The position numbers and the translations under genes were made by a program. The notes beneath the pieces are model-generated. The model did not search any database and had not been told where the DNA came from. It saw nothing but the letters and a program-made list of their open reading frames with translations. A stretch of 64,000 nucleotides of DNA from Acidobacteriota bacterium (GTDB lineage Bacteria; Acidobacteriota; Blastocatellia; Pyrinomonadales; Pyrinomonadaceae), in contig RFGC01000005.1 in the NCBI GenBank assembly GCA_003697135.1, forward strand, positions 52,531-116,530, written 5' to 3'. Of the stretch, positions 44,679 to 52,248 are shown piece by piece (within the stretch, counting starts at the first letter, position 1; each line of letters opens with the position of its first letter).

Positions 44679-46580
44679 ATGGGAAAGATAGACAAAATCA
44701 CGTTGGACATAATTGAGAATGCTTTGAGGAATACGCGTGAGGAAATGGATGCGGTGCTGTTTCGTTCGGCGATGTCGCCTGTTATTCGTGAGCAACACGA
44801 TGGGTTCCCGATGGTTTGCACTCCAGATGGCAAAATGGTAGTCGGGCAGTTTGGCTCATATATTAGAGGATTTTTGGAGAATTGGAAGCGAGACATCAAT
44901 GAAGGTGATGTATTTTTAACGTCTGATCCCTACAGTTGTGGTGGCGCAATCTCACACATTAACGATTGGATGGTTTTGATGCCGATTTACTACAAAGGCG
45001 AGCTTGTAGGTTGGGGATCGCAGTTCGGACATACTGTTGACATAGGAGGCCCGGTTGCAGGTAGCCTGCCAACGGACGCCGACACGATTTTCGGCGAAGG
45101 CACAAGAATACCGCCCGTTAAATTGTTCGATAGGGGCAAACTAAATGAAGACGTATTGAATTTGATACTAGCGAATTCTAGAGTGCCTGTGATGAACTAC
45201 TTTGATTTGATGGCTATAGTGGCCGCTTGTAGAACTGCGGAAAAACGCGTCAAGGAAATTTGTGATCGCTTTGGTAAAGATACGTATCTAGATGCTTGCG
45301 AAGCTTTGTTGCAAAGAACATACGACGCAATGAGCAAGCTGATTGTTCGTAATCTTCCTGAAACTCCGTTAGAGTTTGAAGACTACGTTGATGATGATGG
45401 ACGCGGAAACGGTCCCTTCAAAATGAAACTGAAAATATATCGAAAAGGAAACGAAGCATATTTCGATTGGACAGGCACCGATCCACAGGCCCCGGGACCG
45501 ATAAACTTCTATCTTAATGAAGAAATGTTCAAGATGTTTATCGGCGTTTATCTGATAATGGTTTTCGACCCGCAGATTTTGTTCAACGATGGTTTCTATC
45601 CACTTTTGCATGTTACGATTCCGGAAGGAAGCCTCTTACAACCAAAGTTTCCAGCGGCTCTAGGATGTAGAACGCATGCTCTTGCTCGGCTTTTTGACGT
45701 TCTCGGAGGAGCTTTAGGAAAAGGTGCTCCAGAGCTTGCAACTGCTGCTGGTTATGGCACTTCGCCTTATCTTCTCTACAACGGCTACGACGAGAATGGC
45801 GAGTTTTTCCACTTGATGGAGATAACTTACGGAGGAATTCCGGGAAGACCGATGGGAGACGGTATGGACGCTCATTCTTGGTGGCCCCTTTTCCAAAACA
45901 TTCCAACAGAATATCTCGAAAGCTACTATCCAATAACCGTGCTTGAATACGGTAGTTTGCCAGACTCTGGCGGTGCAGGTTTTCACCGAGGTGGAAACGG
46001 AGTGCATAAGGTTTATAGGTTTGAAGTTGATGGCGAAATCGCAATCCATGATGATCGCGAAAGATCAAAACCTTGGGGCATCATGGGCGGACTGCCAGGT
46101 TCAAATTCCAGAAAGAAATTGATTCGCACCGACGGCACTGAAATTGATTTGCCATCAAAGATTTCACGCGTTCCTGTCAAGAAAGGTGACATATTGATCT
46201 ATCAAACTGCTGGTGGTGGTGGATGGAAAGACCCTCTTGAAAGACCTGTTGAGAAAGTTCAAAAAGACGTCAGAAACGGTTTAGTCTCGATTGAGAAAGC
46301 TCGTTCTGATTATGGAGTCGTTTTGAATCCTGAAGATTTATCTGTTGATTTGCAAGCCACAGAAGAATTGCGCAAGCAGATGCGCGAAAAGCGCGGTGAA
46401 GTCCCGCTGTTTACCTTCGGAGAAGTCCCCGAACCAATCGGCATAGTTGCCGAATGGTATCGCGCCAAATCGCAAATGGCAGAACCAAAAGAACGAATAC
46501 AACCCGAAAAATCATTTGCTACCGCCGAACATCCTCAAACGCAGCAGACAGGCTCAAGTTCCACCCTTCTACCCGTCTAA
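44679..46580 (+). CDS. hyuB: Hydantoinase B/oxoprolinase family protein
   Basis: A 633-residue subunit of the HyuB family, which with a HyuA partner hydrolyses hydantoins, oxoproline or related cyclic amides using ATP. Diagnostic segments are REQHDGFPMV near 36-46, SDPYSCGGAISHINDW (about 82-97), IPPVKLFDRGKLNEDVL (about 144-160) and DSGGAGFHRGGNG (about 427-440). No HyuA gene lies next to it. The next gene is an isochorismatase-type amidohydrolase, which would suit a carbamoyl-amide pathway. GAGG lies 9 bases before the ATG. A perfect terminator follows the stop codon. Confidence 0.9.
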   Translation: MGKIDKITLDIIENALRNTREEMDAVLFRSAMSPVIREQHDGFPMVCTPDGKMVVGQFGSYIRGFLENWKRDINEGDVFLTSDPYSCGGAISHINDWMVLMPIYYKGELVGWGSQFGHTVDIGGPVAGSLPTDADTIFGEGTRIPPVKLFDRGKLNEDVLNLILANSRVPVMNYFDLMAIVAACRTAEKRVKEICDRFGKDTYLDACEALLQRTYDAMSKLIVRNLPETPLEFEDYVDDDGRGNGPFKMKLKIYRKGNEAYFDWTGTDPQAPGPINFYLNEEMFKMFIGVYLIMVFDPQILFNDGFYPLLHVTIPEGSLLQPKFPAALGCRTHALARLFDVLGGALGKGAPELATAAGYGTSPYLLYNGYDENGEFFHLMEITYGGIPGRPMGDGMDAHSWWPLFQNIPTEYLESYYPITVLEYGSLPDSGGAGFHRGGNGVHKVYRFEVDGEIAIHDDRERSKPWGIMGGLPGSNSRKKLIRTDGTEIDLPSKISRVPVKKGDILIYQTAGGGGWKDPLERPVEKVQKDVRNGLVSIEKARSDYGVVLNPEDLSVDLQATEELRKQMREKRGEVPLFTFGEVPEPIGIVAEWYRAKSQMAEPKERIQPEKSFATAEHPQTQQTGSSSTLLPV

Positions 46581-46585
46581 AACCC

Positions 46586-46635
46586 GATTGGAAAGCCGGT
46601 TCCCCCGCCAAAGAGCTGGCTTTCCAATCTTTTTT
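46586..46635 (+). terminator. Rho-independent terminator after hyuB
   Basis: GATTGGAAAGCC at 46586-46597 pairs perfectly with GGCTTTCCAATC at 46618-46629, followed by six T. It lies between hyuB and the amidohydrolase gene and may uncouple their expression. Confidence 0.88.
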
Positions 46636-46660
46636 GAAAGTTAAGTTTTGCACGAGAAAA

Positions 46661-47299
46661 ATGATTCAGTTTCCCGAAGAAAGCAAAATGTATGAAGAGC
46701 GCGGTTTTGCCGCTCGCGTAGGTTTTGGCGAAAATCCCGCACTTTTGATTATTGATTTCATCAAAGGTTTTACCGATACCGAATGCCCACTTGGTTCTAA
46801 TCTCGATGTGCAAGTTGAGAATACAGCGAAACTCCTAAGAATTTTCAGAGAGAAGTCTCTGCCGGTGCATTTTACAACAACCGCTTATGATCCTGAAATG
46901 ATTTCAGCAGGCATTTTCGTCAAAAAAGTGCCAAGTTTGGCACATTTGAAACTAGGTTCTAAATGGGTAGAAATTGATGAACGCTTAAAACCTCAAAACG
47001 GTGAAGTTGTTTGGATCAAACATTATGCTTCTGCTTTTTTCGGAACTTCTTTGTCTTCAGCGCTTTTAGCAAAGCGAATTGATACGTTGCTAATAACCGG
47101 ATGCACTACTTCAGGATGTGTCCGAGCATCAGCAGTTGACGCCTGCCAGCATGGTTTCAGAACAATGGTCGTCCGAGATTGTGTCGGTGACCGCTCAAAC
47201 TATGCCCATGAAGCCAACCTTTTCGATCTGAATGCAAAGTATGCTGATGTTGTAAGCCTAGAAGAAGCTATTGAGTATTTGTCAAAACTCTCAAAGTAA
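46661..47299 (+). CDS. Isochorismatase-type amidohydrolase (N-carbamoylsarcosine amidase-like)
   Basis: A 212-residue cysteine hydrolase. The catalytic set is visible: Asp in LLIIDFIKGF (about 30), Lys in VVWIKHYASAFFGTSL (about 119-134) and Cys in TTSGCVRASAVDA (about 150). The opening YEERGFAARVGFGENPALL is characteristic of N-carbamoylsarcosine amidases. These release ammonia and carbon dioxide from N-carbamoyl compounds, so the gene fits a pathway with the hydantoinase-B gene upstream. The open frame runs back through the terminator to 46454, but I start at ATG 46661; 46688 is an alternative. A pair of 13-bp repeats begins 11 bases after its stop. Confidence 0.82.
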   Translation: MIQFPEESKMYEERGFAARVGFGENPALLIIDFIKGFTDTECPLGSNLDVQVENTAKLLRIFREKSLPVHFTTTAYDPEMISAGIFVKKVPSLAHLKLGSKWVEIDERLKPQNGEVVWIKHYASAFFGTSLSSALLAKRIDTLLITGCTTSGCVRASAVDACQHGFRTMVVRDCVGDRSNYAHEANLFDLNAKYADVVSLEEAIEYLSKLSK

Positions 47300-47309
47300 T
47301 AACTAACAC

Positions 47310-47362
47310 GCGTCTGATAACGTATTGTTTTAATGCGAATGAATAAACCGCGTCTGATAACG
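47310..47362 (+). repeat. Two copies of the 13-bp repeat
   Basis: Exact GCGTCTGATAACG at 47310-47322 and 47350-47362, 40 bases start to start, plus strand, between the convergent amidohydrolase and glycosyltransferase genes. Confidence 0.9.
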
Positions 47363-47483
47363 TTTTTGAAGAGTTTGTTAAGGACTGTTGGCGGTCTGAA
47401 TGCATATTTTTACTTTGAAAGTTTGTTAGGGAGCAATTGATGAGCTATCTAGCTTGAAAGCCAGCGAATTTTGAAATCGGCTA

Positions 47484-49037
47484 TTAGTTGTTAAGGACTG
47501 AGACTACAAAAAGTGCAAATTCGCCGTTGTCGCCTAGTTTCTCGGATTTTAGCAGGCTGCTTTCAATTAACTCTTTCTCATAGCGAAGTGGCACGAGAAC
47601 TAGAACGGTATCCTGTTTGTTCAATCTCATGAATTCTGCGACTTCAGCTACGCCATAGAAGTATCGTTGTTTGCCTTCAGCGGTGCGAACCAGTCTTTCT
47701 GTTGCGTAAAATTCGAGATTGTGTGCAATTGTATGAAGTGTCAGTATCTTGTTTGAAGAGTAACCTTTATCGTTGGCTTTCATAAGTAAGGGCTTTAAGG
47801 TTTCGTGGTAAGTTAGATCGGCTACAAGAAACTTCAGAGCAATAACCACAGCCAAAAGCGTCACCAAAGCAATTGCGCGTAAAATAAGATGGACTCTCTG
47901 GTGTTTTTGCATAATTTCATGCAAATAGTTTGCTGTCAGAATACAGGCAGGTGGTAGAGAAGGGAGGATGTAGCCAGGTAGTTTTGAACCAGAAAAGCTG
48001 AAAAAAACTAAAGGCACAATCAGCCAGCAAAATACGAATAGTTCTGCTCGAAAATCAAGAGCTTGTTGAGGATTTGATGAGGACTTTATTTTATTGAGTG
48101 CCGAGATTGTTTTTTTTAGAAAGCTCCAAGTTGCCATCAAGAAAAATGGCGTCCAAGGAAGCATCATTAAGGGTAAAACAACCCAGAAAAACCAAAATGG
48201 TTGTGGATGAAGATATTTGTTTGAAGTGTATCGCTCGAAATGATGTTGAATGATGAATTCATCAATAAACTTCCAGCCGTGCCTTTCATACATTGGAAAA
48301 TACCATAGCCCGGCGACAAGGAAGACTATAGCTACTCCAAATGGAATGCTTAGCAAAACTTTTTTCGGCGGCAGCTTCCTTTGGAGCAAATAAAACAGTG
48401 TCGGGACAGCAAAGGGAAAAATTATCCCCACCAAGCCTTTTGCTAAAAGAGCAACACCTGTAAAGAAGTAAAAACAAAAGAGCAGAGCAAAGCCCTTTGG
48501 AAAGAAGTTATTTTCGCCTTGTGATGAGGCTTTGGGATTTTCATTTTCCAAGGCTGAAACGGCAATAAAAAAAGAAACAAGCGATGCTGTTATTGGAAAA
48601 GTCAAGATTATATCGAAGCTAGCGCCTCGCGAGAAAACTATTAAGCCGATGGAAGTTGCCGCAACTAGACCCAGCCAGTTTGCAAATTCCGTAGTTTTCG
48701 ATATGTTCTTGCCGAAAATCCATACAAAGAGGATCGTGAGAAGCCCAAGCAGAGCAGAGCCAAAGCGTGCAGAAAACTCCGAAACGCCAAAAATTGAGTA
48801 TGAAGAAATTTGAAGCCAGTAAAGAAGTGCTGGCTTTTCAAACCATTCAAAACCGCCGAGAGTTGGGGTGATAAAGTCTCCGCGCTCATACATTTCTTTC
48901 GCGACCTGAGCATATCGCGGTTCGTCAGGACCTATCAGCGGTAAGTCGAGAGCAAAAAAATAGGTTGCGACTATGGTAGCGTAGAATAATATCCAAAGAG
49001 CAGTCTTATACGCCTTTGTTTTTTCGAGTAGTTTCAT
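47484..49037 (-). CDS. Family-39 (ArnT/PMT-like) glycosyltransferase
   Basis: A 517-residue polytopic membrane protein that should transfer a sugar from a polyprenyl phosphate to a lipid or protein at the outer face of the inner membrane. The first periplasmic loop has the catalytic motif GPDEPRYAQVAKEMYERGDF (about 34-53), with Asp-Glu as in ArnT. About eleven further hydrophobic segments follow, and a soluble C-terminal domain. The frame extends to a TTG at 49061; I prefer the ATG at 49037, although neither has a clear ribosome site. Divergent from the oxidoreductase gene. Confidence 0.85.
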   Translation of the reverse strand: MKLLEKTKAYKTALWILFYATIVATYFFALDLPLIGPDEPRYAQVAKEMYERGDFITPTLGGFEWFEKPALLYWLQISSYSIFGVSEFSARFGSALLGLLTILFVWIFGKNISKTTEFANWLGLVAATSIGLIVFSRGASFDIILTFPITASLVSFFIAVSALENENPKASSQGENNFFPKGFALLFCFYFFTGVALLAKGLVGIIFPFAVPTLFYLLQRKLPPKKVLLSIPFGVAIVFLVAGLWYFPMYERHGWKFIDEFIIQHHFERYTSNKYLHPQPFWFFWVVLPLMMLPWTPFFLMATWSFLKKTISALNKIKSSSNPQQALDFRAELFVFCWLIVPLVFFSFSGSKLPGYILPSLPPACILTANYLHEIMQKHQRVHLILRAIALVTLLAVVIALKFLVADLTYHETLKPLLMKANDKGYSSNKILTLHTIAHNLEFYATERLVRTAEGKQRYFYGVAEVAEFMRLNKQDTVLVLVPLRYEKELIESSLLKSEKLGDNGEFALFVVSVLNN

Positions 49038-49073
49038 TGAAAATGTTAAGTTGAATCTCAAATCTAAGTATTT

Positions 49074-50063
49074 ATGAACGAAAAATCAAGTTTGCAAGAC
49101 ATAAAAAATTTAAGAACGGCTGTCATAGGTGTTGGGTCGCTTGGAAAGCATCACGCTCGGAATTACGCTGAGCTTTCTTCTGAAGGCAAAGGAAAGTTGG
49201 TTGCTGTGTGCGATATTGACGAATCTAGAGCAAAGACTATCGGTGCAGAATACGGCTGTGATAGTTTCACTGATTGGCGCGATTTGCTAGACGTTGTGGA
49301 TGCTGTTTCAATCGTCACGCCGACAGAAACTCACTGCGAAATAGCTTGCGCGTTTTTGGAAAAAGGCATTCACGTTCTAGTAGAAAAGCCTATAGCGCGC
49401 AAGTTAGAGGAAGCAGACTTGATGATTAAAAAAGCCGAAGAGTCAGGCGCAAAATTGATGGTTGGACATCTTGAAAGGTTTAATCCAGCAATGGTAGCTT
49501 TACGCCCGCATGTTGCAAACCCGCTCTATTTTGAAATCCATAGGATTTCGCCTTTTCCTAACCGAAGTTTGGACGTTGATGTAGTGCTTGACGTGATGAT
49601 ACACGATCTAGACGCTGTTCAGTGGCTTGTCGGTGAAAATGTGAAAGTTTCCAGCGTTCATGCAGTTGGTATTCCTGTTTTGAGTGACAAGATTGATGCG
49701 GCAAATGCCAGGATAGAATTTGAGAACGGAGCGGTCGCCAACATAACTGCATCGAGAATAGGCACGGAGAAAATTAGAAAAACACGATTTTACCAGCCTT
49801 ACTCATACGTTGTTCTTGATTACGCTACGCGATTTGCTTCGCTTACAAGTCTAGTTTTGAGCGATGAAGGTTCGGGAATTTCGATAAATCGCTTGAAGGT
49901 AGATGATTTCGAGCCTTTGCGTGCTGAAATAGAAGCGTTTCTGGATTGTATAGTCAACAACACAACACCGCCAATATCAGGCTATGACGGCAGAAATGCC
50001 TTAAAGCTAGCAGTTCAAGTGCTTGAAAAAATTCAAGAGCACCGAGATAAGCTCAAAGTTTAG
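49074..50063 (+). CDS. Gfo/Idh/MocA-family oxidoreductase
   Basis: NAD(P)-dependent dehydrogenase of 329 residues. The Rossmann motif is VIGVGSLGKHHARNY (about 17-31) and the family signature EKPIARKLEEAD (about 103-114). A conserved DVMIHDLDAVQWL (about 181-193) carries the catalytic region. Related enzymes oxidise UDP-GlcNAc in lipid A or O-antigen synthesis (the GnnA type), and the sugar-related neighbours make such a role possible, but no aminotransferase or lpx gene is next to it. A single 13-bp repeat lies 10 bases after its stop codon. Confidence 0.85.
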   Translation: MNEKSSLQDIKNLRTAVIGVGSLGKHHARNYAELSSEGKGKLVAVCDIDESRAKTIGAEYGCDSFTDWRDLLDVVDAVSIVTPTETHCEIACAFLEKGIHVLVEKPIARKLEEADLMIKKAEESGAKLMVGHLERFNPAMVALRPHVANPLYFEIHRISPFPNRSLDVDVVLDVMIHDLDAVQWLVGENVKVSSVHAVGIPVLSDKIDAANARIEFENGAVANITASRIGTEKIRKTRFYQPYSYVVLDYATRFASLTSLVLSDEGSGISINRLKVDDFEPLRAEIEAFLDCIVNNTTPPISGYDGRNALKLAVQVLEKIQEHRDKLKV

Positions 50064-50072
50064 CATTTTCTT

Positions 50073-50085
50073 GCGTCTGATAACG
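50073..50085 (+). repeat. Single copy of the 13-bp repeat
   Basis: Exact GCGTCTGATAACG, plus strand, between the oxidoreductase gene and tRNA-Ser. Confidence 0.85.
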
Positions 50086-50316
50086 TTGTTTGACCTAGGA
50101 ATTTTACAGGTGGCAAAGATTTGTTTGATCAACTATATTCGCAAGTGCATAAGGTTCAGGAGAAAGCGGTTTTTGCCTAGAAATAAAGCCTAAGGTAGCC
50201 AATTTCTTCAAGCAGTTTGAATCTTTGACAAAAATCTCAATTGTTATTTTCCCTAACTTAAGTTTTCAGTTGTCAGCTTCTTATTTGAAGATTGTTTGGC
50301 TTTTTAGGCTTGTGAT
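50086..50316. other. Intergenic region without a gene
   Basis: About 230 bases with no credible coding frame or hairpin. It leads to the promoter of the tRNA gene. Confidence 0.45.
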
Positions 50317-50345
50317 TTGGAGTTTTTGAAAAATTGAGTTATATT
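50317..50345 (+). promoter_or_regulatory. Possible promoter of tRNA-Ser
   Basis: TTGGAG (50317-50322), a 17-base spacer and TATATT (50340-50345), about 33 bases before the tRNA. Confidence 0.4.
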
Positions 50346-50377
50346 TTGGTTTTCGGTTTGTGGATTTTGAAAAAAGC

Positions 50378-50464
50378 GGAGAGGTAGCGTAATTGGTAAC
50401 GCAGCGGTCTTGAAAACCGCCGCCCTTTACGGGCTTGCAGGTTCGAGTCCTGTCCTCTCCGCCA
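50378..50464 (+). tRNA. tRNA-Ser(UGA)
   Basis: Full cloverleaf of 87 bases with encoded CCA. Acceptor arms are GGAGAGG (50378-50384) and CCTCTCC (50454-50460), discriminator G. The D stem is GCG/CGC and the anticodon stem GCGGT/ACCGC (50404-50420) with loop CTTGAAA, anticodon TGA at 50411-50413. The long variable arm (CGCCC and GGGC stem) marks a class II tRNA, and the T arm contains TTCGAGT. It ends 16 bases before the fumarylacetoacetase gene and may be cotranscribed with it. Confidence 0.95.
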
Positions 50465-50480
50465 TTTTTGTGCCTTCTCT

Positions 50481-51770
50481 ATGAGTTTTTATCAACCCAA
50501 CGAGACTCACGATCCGAATCTAAAAAGCTGGCTTGAATCAGCGAACGATCCAAACACCGATTTTCCACTTCAGAATCTGCCTGTCTGCAAATTCATCCAT
50601 CAAGGCAATACAAAAATCGGCATCGCTATAGGGGATTTTGTGCTTGATTTTGAGCCTTACTACAACATGTTTGTTGCCGAAAGGTTTGAGGAAAAGAGCC
50701 TTGCGCTTGCGGCAAGTCATAAGGTTAGAAAGAAACTCATAGAAGACTTCAGCATTAACGCCTCTTCGTCTTTGAAGAATCTGATTTCAGAACACCTACT
50801 TATTCCAATGAACTCCTGCCGATTCGTCTTGCCCTTTGAAATCGGAGACTACACGGATTTTTACTGTTCGATTTTTCATGCTACGAACGTCGGGATGATG
50901 TTAAGACCCGAGAATCCACTTTTTCCAAACTACAAATGGCTTCCAGTTGGCTATCATGGACGAGCTTCGTCTGTTGTCATTTCGGGAACGAAAATAAAAC
51001 GCCCAAAAGGGCAAAGACGAATTGAAAATGGCAACATTCCTGTTTTTGAACCTTGCAAGAATCTTGACTACGAAGTTGAAGTCGGTTTTTTCATAAGTAA
51101 AGGCAACGAACTTGGAAAGCCCGTTTCGATTCAAGAAGCTGAAGATTATATCTTCGGTTTGTGTTTGGTGAATGACTGGTCGGCGCGCGATATACAGGCT
51201 TGGGAATATCAGCCGCTCGGACCTTTTTTAGCAAAAAGCTTTGCTACTAGCATTTCGCCCTTTATTGTCACAATGGAAGCACTAGCGCCTTTTCGTGTGC
51301 CTGCGTTTGAGCGTCCTGAGGGCGATCCAAAGCCGCTTGAGTATCTTTATGACGAAACTAACCAGAAATACGGCGGAATAGATTTGAATTTAGAAGTTTA
51401 CATTCAAACGCAAAAGATGCGTGAAGAGGGTTTTGAGCCTTATCTTTTAAGTCGAAGTAATATGAAGGATTTGTATTGGACAATTGGGCAAATGGTAGCT
51501 CATCATACGTCGAACGGATGCAATTTGCGTGTTGGCGATTTGATAGCGACGGGAACTGTTTCAGGAAGAAACAAAAACGAACGTGGATGTTTGCTTGAAT
51601 TAACATGGCGCGGTTCTGAACCAATAGAACTTCCTACAGGTGAAATTCGCAGATTTCTCGAAGATGGAGATGAGATCATAATGAAAGGTTACTGCGAACG
51701 CGAAGGCTTTCGGCGAATAGGATTCGGCGAATGCCGCGGTTTGATCCTACCAGCAGATCAGTTCAATTGA
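50481..51770 (+). CDS. fahA: Fumarylacetoacetase
   Basis: Splits fumarylacetoacetate to fumarate and acetoacetate, the last step of tyrosine breakdown. The 429 residues are full length. Visible are the N-terminal SH3-like domain and the FAH core with YCSIFHATNVGMMLRPENPLFPNYKWLPVGYHGRASS (shown here only to mark about 128-165), VGFFIS, NDWSARDIQAWEYQPLGPF and GTVSGRN, with metal-ligand Asp and Glu residues in place. Other tyrosine-breakdown genes (hmgA, hppD) are not in the window. Its last 8 bases overlap the convergent PIN gene. Confidence 0.95.
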   Translation: MSFYQPNETHDPNLKSWLESANDPNTDFPLQNLPVCKFIHQGNTKIGIAIGDFVLDFEPYYNMFVAERFEEKSLALAASHKVRKKLIEDFSINASSSLKNLISEHLLIPMNSCRFVLPFEIGDYTDFYCSIFHATNVGMMLRPENPLFPNYKWLPVGYHGRASSVVISGTKIKRPKGQRRIENGNIPVFEPCKNLDYEVEVGFFISKGNELGKPVSIQEAEDYIFGLCLVNDWSARDIQAWEYQPLGPFLAKSFATSISPFIVTMEALAPFRVPAFERPEGDPKPLEYLYDETNQKYGGIDLNLEVYIQTQKMREEGFEPYLLSRSNMKDLYWTIGQMVAHHTSNGCNLRVGDLIATGTVSGRNKNERGCLLELTWRGSEPIELPTGEIRRFLEDGDEIIMKGYCEREGFRRIGFGECRGLILPADQFN

Positions 51771-52224
51771 TGTGAACTAGAAACTCAGGTGTTACAATCG
51801 TCGGGACAAAAAATCCTGCTGAAAGATTGAAAACTCTAATACGGGCTTGTTTGCGGACATTTGCTAATCTTCCAAAGCTCCACGTTACAAGGTAATCAAT
51901 TTCATTAACCGAGGCCAAAGCAACATGGAAGGCGTCAAGCAAATACTTGCGATGAAAAATCCCGCGTGAAATGTATCCTTCTGCCAAGATTGCCGCTTCT
52001 TCTGAGATTTGCAGGTTTTTTATTGGTTCGATTATTTTCAAATATGCGCTCCGATAAGGTTCTGCTGTTAGCTCGATTTCATGACGAACAAGCGGAGAGA
52101 TGAAGGCTTCATATTCAGAAAGCTCTCGCTCGAACCAACGTATCGTTATATCACGTCGGAAAGGCTCACTATTGTCTAAGTAAGCTCCGATGACTGATGT
52201 TTCCAGATAAACAGAAGTTTTCAT
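51763..52224 (-). CDS. PIN-domain protein without a visible antitoxin
   Basis: A 153-residue PIN-fold protein of the VapC-like group. The opening VYLETSVIGAYLD places Glu where many PIN domains have the first catalytic Asp. Later acids are in VRHEIEL and LDAFHVALA (about 97-105), and the C-terminal DYLVTWSFGRLANV is typical of a PIN subgroup common in cyanobacteria and other phyla. PIN toxins usually follow a small antitoxin gene, but upstream there is only the large peptidase-like gene, 25 bases away. A TTG one codon before the ATG at 52224 is also open. It could be an orphan RNase. Confidence 0.8.
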   Translation of the reverse strand: MKTSVYLETSVIGAYLDNSEPFRRDITIRWFERELSEYEAFISPLVRHEIELTAEPYRSAYLKIIEPIKNLQISEEAAILAEGYISRGIFHRKYLLDAFHVALASVNEIDYLVTWSFGRLANVRKQARIRVFNLSAGFFVPTIVTPEFLVHIN

Positions 52225-52248
52225 CAAATGTCCACAATCTCAACAAAC

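Noticed and set aside
46454..46660. N-terminal extension of the amidohydrolase
   Set aside because: The open frame crosses the end of hyuB and a perfect terminator; homologous sequence begins only after 46661.
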